Assembly: GCA_964573885.1 (NCBI GenBank)
Contig: CAZNLL010000014.1
Span: 1 to 45,411, forward strand
Source: CAZNLL01 sp964573885
GTDB lineage: Bacteria; Desulfobacterota; DSM-4660; Desulfatiglandales; Desulfatiglandaceae
DNA: 45,411 bases
Direction of reading: 5' to 3'
Under the pieces are notes generated by a model. That model did no database searches. It worked only from the letters and a program-made list of their open reading frames with translations, and was not told where the DNA came from. The translations under genes and the position numbers were made by a program. Of the stretch, positions 15,642 through 23,355 are shown piece after piece; within the stretch, counting starts at the first letter, position 1; each line of letters starts with the position of its first letter.

Positions 15642-15854
15642 TTAGTCTTTTACGTACTTGAAGGAGACATTTACCCTCGAACGATAAGAGGTGACCTTGC
15701 CATTTTCAATGGTCATATCTAATTTGGTTACTTCGGCAATTCTCAAATCTTTTAGGCTCGTCGAAGCGGTTTCGACGGCGTTTTTGGCCGCTTCGTCCCA
15801 AGATTGATCACTTGTGCCAACCAGTTCAATGATTTTGTAAGTGCTTCCAGCCAT
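15642..15854 (-). CDS. Dodecin family protein, second copy
   Basis: At 70 residues it follows the dodecin plan: YKIIELVGTSDQSWDEAA, a helix through NAVETASTSLKDL, then strands ending YRSRVNVSFKYVKD. As in the other dodecin, the flavin-stacking tryptophan position is taken by arginine (LRIAEV). ATG at 15854 is chosen because GAGGAGG is six bases upstream; the ATG at 15860 touches the ribosome site. It looks like a single-gene transcript, convergent with rsmG. Confidence 0.88.
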   Translation of the reverse strand: MAGSTYKIIELVGTSDQSWDEAAKNAVETASTSLKDLRIAEVTKLDMTIENGKVTSYRSRVNVSFKYVKD

Positions 15855-16062
15855 GTCCATCCTCCTCTTTTGTACATAGGGTTATGGCCAATGCTCGGGT
15901 CTGGTAAAAGGTATCATCTCCCCTCCAGCCGTTGCGCATTTTAACCGGCAACATTCATCATCGAGTTTATCAGAGGAAAGGCTGGTTTGCAAATGCATAT
16001 TATTAAAGGAGATCAAAAGAGCATGGAAGGAAATCCCCAAAAGGATAACTTCCGGAGATGGG

Positions 16063-16092
16063 TTGACAAGGGCCAGTGGGATAGGATATTAA
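16063..16092 (+). promoter_or_regulatory. Predicted promoter of the cobalamin operon
   Basis: TTGACA (16063-16068) and TATTAA (16087-16092) are 18 bases apart. The start site would be near 16099, about 35 bases before the riboswitch. The 200 bases before it, 15855-16062, show nothing else I can support. Confidence 0.6.
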
Positions 16093-16133
16093 ACAGGCAA
16101 AGACAGGCGGAAAGTGAAAAATCTGAAGAAAAT

Positions 16134-16366
16134 GTCCGGTATCTTTTCCTTGTTTCAGGAAGATGAAAAGGGAAGGCGGTGAAAATCCGCCGCACAGTGG
16201 CCGGTGCTGTGAGCCCTGTTTTTTATGCGATTTCGCTGAAAGTGGAACTCCTGATAAAGTTCCGGATGGCTTTAAGGCCGGATGAAAAGTCACTGCCCTG
16301 AAGGACAGGGTGGGAAGGCGAGTCAGGAGGGGGCAAGCCAGAAGACCTGCCGGGCATTTACCGATG
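16134..16366 (+). ncRNA. Cobalamin (AdoCbl) riboswitch aptamer
   Basis: The block shows the order of conserved elements of the B12 riboswitch: GATGAAAAGGGAA, a GGCGG/CCGCC stem, GGTGCTGTGAG, GTCACTG, GGGAAGGCGAGTCAGG, and the B12 box AGCCAGAAGACCTGCC at 16336-16351. The closing stem can form between TCCGGT near 16135 and ACCG near 16360. A terminator follows directly, and the downstream genes make cobalamin. By family precedent, bound adenosylcobalamin should favour termination. Confidence 0.93.
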
Positions 16367-16374
16367 GATGTGCC

Positions 16375-16423
16375 ATAACCCCATCTTGGAGCTAAGTTTT
16401 GCCAAGATGGGGTTATTTTTTTT
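16375..16423 (+). terminator. Riboswitch expression-platform terminator
   Basis: A perfect 15-pair stem, bases 16375-16389 with 16402-16416 (CCCCATCTTGG against CCAAGATGGGG at its core), has a 12-base loop and is followed by T residues up to 16423. It lies between the aptamer and cobT, so the riboswitch acts on transcription. Confidence 0.93.
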
Positions 16424-16439
16424 GAAAGGAGAGGAAGAC

Positions 16440-17489
16440 ATGTGGCAGCAAGTGCTGAAAGAGATTCAGCCCATATCCACGGAGTGGATGGAAAGGGCCA
16501 TAAACCGCCTTGACACCCTAACCAAACCCCGGGGGAGTCTCGGAAGGTTGGAGGAGATGGCGGCCCGGGTGGTGGCTGTCCGACAGGAGTTAAGACCCAG
16601 TACGGGCAAAAAGGAGGTCTTTGTATTCGTGGGAGACCACGAGGTGGTCCAAGAAGGCGTCAGTGCCTATCCTCAAGAGGTGACCGCATTGATGGTGGGA
16701 AATTTTTTAAGGGGAGGAGCGGCCATAAACGTGCTGGCCCGGTTTGCACAGAGCCGGGTCTCAGTGGTGGATGTGGGCATGAAACGGGATATTGGCGGTG
16801 AGCAGGGGCTTATCAAAAGGAATGTGAAAAGGGCTGCGGGTAACATTGCAAAGGGTGCAGCAATGACCGGGGAGGAGGCGGAAAGGGCCATCGATGTGGG
16901 CATTGAAATGGCGGAGGAGGCCTTTAAGCGGGGAGCTGGCGTGATTGCAACCGGCGAGATGGGAATAGGTAACACCACCCCTTCCTCCGCGATACTGGCC
17001 GCCCTTCTCCCGGCCCAAGTGGAGGAGGTGACAGGCACAGGGACGGGCATCGACGAAAAGGGATTGAAGCACAAGATTGAGGTCATCAAGCAAGCCCTGG
17101 AAATAAACAGGGCCGCCATGGGTGATCCCATCTCAACGCTTGCCGCAGTAGGAGGCCTTGAAATTGCGGGAATTTGCGGACTCTGTCTGGGTGGGGCAGC
17201 CCGCCGCATGGTGGTCGTGGTGGACGGGTTCATATCAAGTGCAGGGGCACTCGCGGCCATGCGTCTGAACCCGACTGTTAAGGACTATCTGTTTTTCTCC
17301 CACAAGTCATCGGAAAAGGGACACGGGGTTTTGTTTGAAAAAGAAGGGATAAGGCCCATGATGGATTTTGGACTCCGCCTGGGCGAAGGCACGGGAGCGG
17401 CCCTGGCCATGCAGCTCATAGAAGGGGCCGTGAGGATATACAATGAAATGGCTACCTTTGAAGAGGTGGGCATAACGCCCGGGGCCTGA
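16440..17489 (+). CDS. cobT: Nicotinate-nucleotide:dimethylbenzimidazole phosphoribosyltransferase
   Basis: CobT activates the lower-ligand base by making its alpha-ribotide, for the nucleotide loop of cobalamin. The 349-residue protein has KPRGSLGRLEE near residue 30, FVGDHEV, ATGEMGIGNTTPSSAI and GEGTGAALAM with the likely catalytic glutamate E316. ATG at 16440 follows AAAGGAGAGG; a start at 16368 would run through the terminator and is rejected. It is the first gene of the riboswitch-controlled operon. Confidence 0.96.
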   Translation: MWQQVLKEIQPISTEWMERAINRLDTLTKPRGSLGRLEEMAARVVAVRQELRPSTGKKEVFVFVGDHEVVQEGVSAYPQEVTALMVGNFLRGGAAINVLARFAQSRVSVVDVGMKRDIGGEQGLIKRNVKRAAGNIAKGAAMTGEEAERAIDVGIEMAEEAFKRGAGVIATGEMGIGNTTPSSAILAALLPAQVEEVTGTGTGIDEKGLKHKIEVIKQALEINRAAMGDPISTLAAVGGLEIAGICGLCLGGAARRMVVVVDGFISSAGALAAMRLNPTVKDYLFFSHKSSEKGHGVLFEKEGIRPMMDFGLRLGEGTGAALAMQLIEGAVRIYNEMATFEEVGITPGA

Positions 17490-17504
17490 TAGACGGGGTC
17501 ATCC

Positions 17505-18320
17505 ATGAAACGATTGGTCAACAAGACCCATGCAAAAGGGCTGGGAACCGCCCTGCGGACCCTTACGCTGCTTCCATGGCCGTGGGAAGAGAGCAAAGAC
17601 TTGAGCGCCTCGCTCCCCTGGTTTCCCGTTGTGGGCCTTTTTCTGGGTGCCCTGGTCTACGGCACAGCCCTGCTCTGGATATGCCTTCCCTTTGTGCCGT
17701 GGCCGGCCGGGGCTGCCATCATGTGCGTTTTACTTGAAGCCTTGGTGACCCGGGGGTTGCATCTGGACGGGCTGGCCGATTGGGCTGATTCCATCGGTGC
17801 CTCCAACAACAGGGAAAGACGGCTCATGGTAATGAAGGACGCCTCCCTTGGGGCCTTTGGCTGTGTGGCGCTTATCATGGACTGCTTTCTCAAGTGGGCC
17901 GCCTTTGAAAGGCTCTTCTCTTCGGGGTCATTGATCTGGGTGCTTCCTGTGTTTGTTCTATCCCGCGCCATGATGGTGGAACTCATTACCACGCGGCCCT
18001 ATGCCAGAAAAGGCGAGGGAATGGCCGGACCCTTTTTCGGCCGGGCACAAAGCAGACACCGATTCCTCTCCCACGCCCTCTCTTTACTCTTCTGCCTGCC
18101 TTTCGGTCCCCTTGGGCTTTTATTCCTGGCCTTGGCATGGGTTGGAATCAGGGGTTTCGGGGCTTATGGGCGGCGGCAGTATGGAGGGATTACCGGGGAT
18201 CTTCTAGGGACAGCCAATGAAATGGTGGAGGTGGGGCTTTTGATGATATGTGCCTTGCCCGGGGAGAGGGTTCTCTGCTATACAGGATGGACCTGGGCAT
18301 TGCAGTTGGGCCAATTATAA
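17505..18320 (+). CDS. cobS: Cobalamin 5'-phosphate synthase CobS
   Basis: This 271-residue membrane protein joins adenosylcobinamide-GDP and alpha-ribazole phosphate. Key motifs are LHLDGLADWADS, the acidic metal-binding site, and GGITGDLLGTANE near the C-terminus, with several hydrophobic helices. It starts 15 bases after cobT. No cobU/cobP gene, which would make its GDP-activated substrate, is in the window. Confidence 0.95.
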   Translation: MKRLVNKTHAKGLGTALRTLTLLPWPWEESKDLSASLPWFPVVGLFLGALVYGTALLWICLPFVPWPAGAAIMCVLLEALVTRGLHLDGLADWADSIGASNNRERRLMVMKDASLGAFGCVALIMDCFLKWAAFERLFSSGSLIWVLPVFVLSRAMMVELITTRPYARKGEGMAGPFFGRAQSRHRFLSHALSLLFCLPFGPLGLLFLALAWVGIRGFGAYGRRQYGGITGDLLGTANEMVEVGLLMICALPGERVLCYTGWTWALQLGQL

Positions 18321-18528
18321 GAATGTTTGCGTCGAGAGCGTTGTGATGTGGGATGTGGGCTTAGAGCGTTAGGATCGTTTAGTTCGTTACTATCGTTGGA
18401 GTGGACAAATCAAGGGCTCTGCACCCGCGGGATAGGGGATGATGATATGAGAGCACGAATTCCTTTTGAGGCCACAGGACTTTTATGTCCCAGGCTCCTG
18501 TGAGGGGAATTTACGGAGGCAAGGAGGC

Positions 18529-19611
18529 ATGGAAAGGGTACAGTCCACATACCAACACGGCGGGCATCCGGCTCAGGACCTGGTTCGGTTGAACCTGCCC
18601 CACCGGCCTGTCATTGATTTCAGCGTCAATATAAATCCCCTGGGGGTCCCGGACATTATCAGGGAGAGATGGATGGAAACCCTGGAAAGCATTGAGGCCT
18701 ATCCATCTGTTGACGGGGAAGGACTGGATCTTTTTTACCGGGAGAAATTCAGTATACCGAGAGGATGCTTTTTGTCCGGAAACGGGTCCACGGAAATGAT
18801 CTATCTTGCAGCAAGGGTGGCACGCTTGAAAAGCGCCTTGATCCTATCCCCGTCCTATCATGACTATGAACGGGCATGCCTCCTGGCCGGGACAAAGGCA
18901 GTGAGGTATCCCTTATCCAGGGAGGAGAACTTTGCCCCAGGCAATGTGGAACAATTGGTGGACGCCCTCAGGCAGACAGAGGGCCTTTGGCTCGGCCGCC
19001 CTAATAATCCCACCGGAGGCCTTATTCGCAAGCAAACTATTCTTGAACTCGCAGAGCGTTTTCCCGAGCACTGGTTTATCATTGATGAGGCCTTCATCCA
19101 GTTTATTGATGACTGGTGGGAGGAAACCCTGATCCGGGAGTCAGGCAAACCCAACATCCTATGCATTCACTCCTTGACAAAATTTTATGCCATCCCGGGA
19201 CTCAGACTGGGCGGTGCTGCCGGGGACTGTAAAGCGATTTCAAGACTTAAACAGGCCAAAGAGCCCTGGACCGTCAATGGCATAGCCGATAGTATCGCGC
19301 CCCTCCTCCTCGATTGTAGGGCCTATGAGGAAAAGACCCGGAGCGTGCTCCTCAATGAGGGGAAAAGAATGTTGGATCTCCTTCAAGGTGTGGAAGGGGT
19401 GAAGCCCTTTCCGGGGTCGGCCAACTTTATTCTCTGCCAATGGACCCGAACCCGGAATCTCGATGACCTGTTAGGGTATCTCCTTGAGAAAGGGGCCTAT
19501 GTGAGAGATTGTCGGAATTTCCCCGGCCTGGAAGACAATTTTTTTCGAATAGGTCTGAGGATTCCAGCCCAGAATGATCAATTGATTTCATTGCTTTCTT
19601 CGTTTCACTAA
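18529..19611 (+). CDS. cobD: L-threonine-O-3-phosphate decarboxylase CobD
   Basis: CobD makes aminopropanol phosphate, the linker of the nucleotide loop. The 360-residue PLP enzyme has the HisC/CobD features: HGGHP start, FSVNINPLGVP, GNGSTEMIYL, RPNNPTGG, IIDEAF, and SLTKFYAIPGLRLG with Schiff-base lysine K218. ATG at 18529 has GGAGG nine bases upstream. The 208-base spacer after cobS holds CGTT-rich degenerate repeats (about 18330-18400) and an inverted repeat CACAGGA/TCCTGTG (18473-18502), so a separate promoter is possible. HisC is an alternative, but the neighbours favour CobD. Confidence 0.9.
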   Translation: MERVQSTYQHGGHPAQDLVRLNLPHRPVIDFSVNINPLGVPDIIRERWMETLESIEAYPSVDGEGLDLFYREKFSIPRGCFLSGNGSTEMIYLAARVARLKSALILSPSYHDYERACLLAGTKAVRYPLSREENFAPGNVEQLVDALRQTEGLWLGRPNNPTGGLIRKQTILELAERFPEHWFIIDEAFIQFIDDWWEETLIRESGKPNILCIHSLTKFYAIPGLRLGGAAGDCKAISRLKQAKEPWTVNGIADSIAPLLLDCRAYEEKTRSVLLNEGKRMLDLLQGVEGVKPFPGSANFILCQWTRTRNLDDLLGYLLEKGAYVRDCRNFPGLEDNFFRIGLRIPAQNDQLISLLSSFH

Positions 19612-19662
19612 ATAAACACGGGCATCCCTGGCCCCAAGGCTGTCCGCCGGGTAACGCAAGGC

Positions 19663-20658
19663 ATGGTTGAACTGGTTGCCATCCTCCTCATTGCCTTTGT
19701 CCTCGATCTTTTCTTGGGTGATCCTCGCTATGAATGTCATCCCATCAGGCTCATCGGCCAATCCATCTTAAAGGGCGAGCAGTGGTTGCGTACCTCCGGT
19801 CTTCACGGCAGAGGAGCCGGGTGCCTTCTCGTGCTGGCTATCCAGGCGTTGTCCCTGGCGTGTTTTCTTTTTGTAGATATGCTCCTTCACCATGTGTTCT
19901 CAATCCTCGGTCTCCTTTTCGACCTCTTCCTCTGCTATTCCTTTCTGGCCTTGGGGGATCTCTTCGGTCACATTATTCCGGTCATCAGGGCGGTCGAGGC
20001 CGGCCGTTTACACGAGGCCAGAGGGCACCTGGCCATGATGGTGGGGAGGGACGTGGAGGCCCTCGATGATGCCGGCGTATGCCGGGGTGGTGTTGAGACC
20101 CTGGCGGAGAATTTTGTAGACGGATTCCTCTCCCCCCTCTTCTATTGTGTCGCAGGGGGTATTCTGGGGTGTGTCACAGGCCTTTCTCCGCTCAGGACCG
20201 CCCTGTGTTTCATGCTCGTCTTTAAGATCGCAAGTACCATGGATTCCATGGTGGGATATAAGAGGGCCCCCTATAAGCATCTTGGATGGGGTGCGGCAAG
20301 ACTGGATGACATCCTGAATTTTGTACCTGCCCGGCTCTCTATTATGATCCTCTTTTTGGGTGCCCTAGTCACCAGAGGGCATGCCCTCGATGGTTTCAGA
20401 GTCGCCTTGAGGGATCGCTTGATGCACGACTCACCCAATGCCGGTCATCCGGAAAGCTTTGTGGCCGGGGCTCTCCATATCCGCTTGGGTGGACCCGTCA
20501 AATACCCTGACGGGTGGCATAAGAAGCCCTGGTTGGGCGCCGAAGGAAAGGATCCCGGGCCGACGCAGATCTGTAGCATAGTGGAAATAATAAGGTCATC
20601 GGCCTGGATGGCCATGGGCCTTTCGCTGGTTATTCTGGCCCTGTCCCCTTGTCTTTAA
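19663..20658 (+). CDS. cbiB: Adenosylcobinamide-phosphate synthase CbiB
   Basis: CbiB attaches the aminopropanol phosphate made by CobD to adenosylcobyric acid. The 331-residue integral membrane protein shows the family landmarks DLFLGDPRYECHPIRLIG, GRDVEALDDAGVCRGGVETL, ENFVDGFLSPLFY, KIASTMDSMVGYK, and NAGHPES. It starts 51 bases after cobD and ends the cobalamin gene group. Confidence 0.94.
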   Translation: MVELVAILLIAFVLDLFLGDPRYECHPIRLIGQSILKGEQWLRTSGLHGRGAGCLLVLAIQALSLACFLFVDMLLHHVFSILGLLFDLFLCYSFLALGDLFGHIIPVIRAVEAGRLHEARGHLAMMVGRDVEALDDAGVCRGGVETLAENFVDGFLSPLFYCVAGGILGCVTGLSPLRTALCFMLVFKIASTMDSMVGYKRAPYKHLGWGAARLDDILNFVPARLSIMILFLGALVTRGHALDGFRVALRDRLMHDSPNAGHPESFVAGALHIRLGGPVKYPDGWHKKPWLGAEGKDPGPTQICSIVEIIRSSAWMAMGLSLVILALSPCL

Positions 20659-20716
20659 CCTGATGTTTACACAATCAAGTATTAAAATTAATCTTTCATT
20701 GAGTCTACATATTCTC

Positions 20717-20745
20717 TTGACTTATATTTATTTATTACTTATTCT
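20717..20745 (+). promoter_or_regulatory. Predicted promoter of the histone-like gene
   Basis: TTGACT (20717-20722) and TATTCT (20740-20745) are 17 bases apart within a very AT-rich stretch (20660-20750), unlike the GC-rich surroundings. This suggests strong expression. Confidence 0.65.
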
Positions 20746-20791
20746 CACCTTCCAAAAGCGTTTTTATTAACGATAAATGAAAGGGGGACGT

Positions 20792-21043
20792 ATGGCTACT
20801 GTTAAGCAAATTCAATTTAGATTGCGGCTTGCGAAGAAAACATTAGCGAGACTTAACAAAGATGTAACAGCTACAAGAAGCAGGGTCAAAAAGTTAGAGG
20901 CGGAGCTCAAAAAGGCTAAGGCTGCTGAAAAGGCCAAGAAAGCGAAGAAGGCAAAACCTGCGGCCAGGAAGAAACCTGCTGCCAAGAAGAAAACCGCCGC
21001 AAAGAGATCTCCGGCCAAGAAAAAGACGGCTAAGAAGAAGTAG
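20792..21043 (+). CDS. Lysine/alanine-rich histone H1-like DNA-binding protein
   Basis: The 83-residue protein has a helical N-terminal half (residues 1-45, basic, with heptad-like spacing) and a C-terminal tail made almost only of K, A, P and R in repeats such as AAKKK and PAKKK. This resembles eukaryotic histone H1 tails and bacterial H1-like or AlgP-type proteins, which coat DNA. ATG at 20792 is preceded four bases earlier by AAGGGGG; the ATG at 20777 lies before that site. Exact function cannot be told. Confidence 0.8.
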   Translation: MATVKQIQFRLRLAKKTLARLNKDVTATRSRVKKLEAELKKAKAAEKAKKAKKAKPAARKKPAAKKKTAAKRSPAKKKTAKKK

Positions 21044-21106
21044 GTCTTTTTCGTATCTGAAGGGACAGCACAAACTGGGAGGGAATACTCCTGCCGGAAG
21101 GTCCGT

Positions 21107-21613
21107 TTATTCCCTGAAGGCCTCCGGGTGAGTTAAGGAGGAAAACCCCCACTGCTCCAACTGTTGGATCATCCTCATGCGGTGAGTTCCCGGCCAATAG
21201 TATCTCCCACACCGGGGACAGACGCGGATGGAGTGAATGTTCCTATAGAAGACGTATTCAGGTACGTTTTCTCTGGCTTCCTCAAGGGCCGCGTGTTTTA
21301 AGAGCGCGTTACAGATCAAACAGCGGCTAAACCACCTTGATGGATCGGGCCTAAGGGGGAGTCTTTTTTTCAGCTCAGCCAACTGCTCCGCAACCCTGTT
21401 AGGGCGAAGCAGAATCGCCTCTCTGTAATGATCCGCCCGCTTTTCATGGCGGGTCAAGAGGCGCCGTCCTTCCTTCAAAAGCTGGTCAAGAGCGCCCGGC
21501 CTGTAATAGCTCTGATACAGGGTGTCATACCCCATGATCCTGAGCCACTTGGCCAGCTTTCCCATCATTGAATCGGCCACAAACCGCTCTTGTTGAAAAT
21601 TGCTCGCCGCCAT
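21107..21613 (-). CDS. Mut7-C RNAse domain protein with zinc ribbon
   Basis: The 168-residue protein opens with RFVADSMMGKLAKWLRIMGYDT, the Mut7-C signature with its acidic PIN-like residue, and continues with LLTRHEKRA. Two cysteine pairs, CLIC and CPRC, separated by about 45 residues, form a likely zinc ribbon. Mut7-C domains are predicted nucleases. ATG at 21613 has GAGGAT seven bases upstream. It is convergent with the histone-like gene; their ends are 63 bases apart. Confidence 0.88.
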   Translation of the reverse strand: MAASNFQQERFVADSMMGKLAKWLRIMGYDTLYQSYYRPGALDQLLKEGRRLLTRHEKRADHYREAILLRPNRVAEQLAELKKRLPLRPDPSRWFSRCLICNALLKHAALEEARENVPEYVFYRNIHSIRVCPRCGRYYWPGTHRMRMIQQLEQWGFSSLTHPEAFRE

Positions 21614-21705
21614 CGTTCCATCCTCTTGACATCGACCCGGCCAGCCTCTTGGGGGAATCCGAGATGTCCAAATATCCGGGCCGTGAGGGTGCGTGATCAT
21701 TGTCT

Positions 21706-21888
21706 CTGATCCACCATCAAGATGTCATCTGCTGCGTTGCCTGCGGTCGCTTCTCCTTGCGGCGTATTGTTTATACGCCTCAGTCGGCGCTCCTTGGCGC
21801 CTTGCATCTAACACCTTGCTGGTGCCCAGGCAGTGCCCAAAATCATTTATTATCATTGTCTATCGAGAATTTTGATGGTGGATTTTGG
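21706..21888. repeat. 183-bp dispersed repeat, copy 2
   Basis: Same element as 3497-3679, same orientation, 9 differences in 183 bases. Here the terminal inverted repeat is better kept: ATCCACCATCAAGAT at the left, and ATTTTGATGGTGGAT at the right, 14 of 15 matching. Several differences fall at the right end (CC to TT, C to T), others in the loop side of the second hairpin. The rest of the 419-base gene-free stretch 21614-22032 holds the murA promoter and nothing else recognised. Confidence 0.9.
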
Positions 21889-21902
21889 ATTGTCCATCCC
21901 TA

Positions 21903-21931
21903 TTGAAAAATAGCATGATTCGTGAGATAAA
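21903..21931 (+). promoter_or_regulatory. Predicted promoter of murA
   Basis: TTGAAA (21903-21908) and GATAAA (21926-21931) are 17 bases apart, starting 15 bases after the repeat ends. Leader length would be about 95 bases. Confidence 0.5.
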
Positions 21932-22032
21932 GGAATGCCTGTCGGGGTCGTGCGTTGCAAGGCGCTATCCCGGGCAAGGAGCCAAGGCGGTTAGATTCCT
22001 GGTGCACACTGGAGTATGGGGAAGGTGCGAGA

Positions 22033-23304
22033 ATGGATAAAATGGTCATCGAGGGCGGCAGACCGCTCATAGGCAGCGTCAAGATAAGCGGGGCCAAGAA
22101 TGCTGCTCTGCCTATCATCGCCTCCTGTCTTCTGTGCGGCGGCTGGCACCGTCTTCAAAACATCCCCCGCCTCAAGGATGTGGAGACCATCAAGCGCATC
22201 ATGTCCAAACTGGGGGTTTCCTTCAGGAGTCCTGGACCGGGAAACCTGGAGGTCAACTCCGATGACCTCACGGGGTTTGAGGCCCCTTATGCGTTGGTCA
22301 AGACCATGAGGGCCTCTGTTCTGCTTCTGGGTCCCCTCCTGGCCCGTTATGGGAGAGCCAGGATATCCCTCCCGGGAGGCTGTGCCATCGGGGCCAGGCC
22401 GGTGAATTTGCATCTCAAGGCCCTGGCCGCCATGGGGGTGGACATGTATCTGGACCACGGTTATGTCCATGCCCGGGCCGATCGGTTGAGAGGAGCAGAT
22501 GTATTTTTTGACATCCCCACGGTGACGGGTACGGAAAACATTATGATGGCTGCAGCCATCGCCAAGGGGCGGACCGTATTGAGAAACGCCGCCAAGGAGC
22601 CTGAAGTTCAGGATCTCGCCAGGATGCTCCGCACCATGGGCGCCCATATCAAAGGAGAGGGGACGGACACCATTACTGTTGACGGGGTGGCGGCCTTAAA
22701 GCCGGCTCGGCATTCAATTATCCCGGATCGCATCGAGGCCGGTACCTTTATGATCGGGGCCGCCATAAGCCGGGGGCGAATAGAGATACAAGGATGCCGG
22801 CCCGATCATCTGCAGGCCCTTACCGAGAAACTGGAATCGGCGGGGGTGGAGATAAAGGCCGGCTCGGCGGGTATATCTGTCAAAGGACCTGAGACGATCA
22901 AGAGCATTGACATCAAGACCATGCCTTTTCCTGGATTCCCTACGGACCTTCAAGCCCAGTTCATGGCCCTCATGTGTATTGCCGAGGGCTCGAGCATTAT
23001 AAAAGAAACCGTGTTTGAGAATCGCTTCATTCATGTAAGTGAACTCAAAAGAATGGGGGCCGATATTGAGGTCAGCGGGAACCAGGCCCTGGTCAGGGGA
23101 AAGGAGCATCTTTTATCCGCACCGGTGATGGCCACTGATCTCAGGGCAAGTGCCTCCCTTATCCTGGCAGGTCTAGTGGCCGAGGGCGGAAGAACAGAGG
23201 TGCTCAGGATCTATCACCTTGACAGGGGCTATGAGGCCCTGGAGGAGAAATTCAAGGCCCTGGGCGCCGCCATATGGCGGGAGAAAGACGAAAAAGGATT
23301 GTAG
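22033..23304 (+). CDS. murA: UDP-N-acetylglucosamine 1-carboxyvinyltransferase
   Basis: MurA performs the first committed step of peptidoglycan synthesis, adding enolpyruvate from PEP to UDP-GlcNAc. The 423-residue protein has the expected length, the substrate-binding lysine in SGAKNAALP (K22), and the active-site loop LPGGCAIGARPV with cysteine C117, the target of fosfomycin. The C-terminal RASASLILAGLVA and GYEALEEKFKALGA also fit. ATG at 22033 is chosen over longer frames because homologues begin in this way and AAGGTG lies seven bases upstream. Confidence 0.96.
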   Translation: MDKMVIEGGRPLIGSVKISGAKNAALPIIASCLLCGGWHRLQNIPRLKDVETIKRIMSKLGVSFRSPGPGNLEVNSDDLTGFEAPYALVKTMRASVLLLGPLLARYGRARISLPGGCAIGARPVNLHLKALAAMGVDMYLDHGYVHARADRLRGADVFFDIPTVTGTENIMMAAAIAKGRTVLRNAAKEPEVQDLARMLRTMGAHIKGEGTDTITVDGVAALKPARHSIIPDRIEAGTFMIGAAISRGRIEIQGCRPDHLQALTEKLESAGVEIKAGSAGISVKGPETIKSIDIKTMPFPGFPTDLQAQFMALMCIAEGSSIIKETVFENRFIHVSELKRMGADIEVSGNQALVRGKEHLLSAPVMATDLRASASLILAGLVAEGGRTEVLRIYHLDRGYEALEEKFKALGAAIWREKDEKGL

Positions 23305-23355
23305 CGAGTCGGAGGTGGGCCCGAGGTCAAACGCTCTTACTTAGAGGGACATGCC

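Noticed and set aside
16368..16439. Upstream start for cobT at 16368
   Set aside because: It would translate through the riboswitch terminator, and a strong ribosome site precedes the ATG at 16440.
21693..21906. Short plus-strand frames across the 183-bp repeat
   Set aside because: They are translations of the repeat; the equivalent frame is broken in copy 1 and no ribosome site is present.
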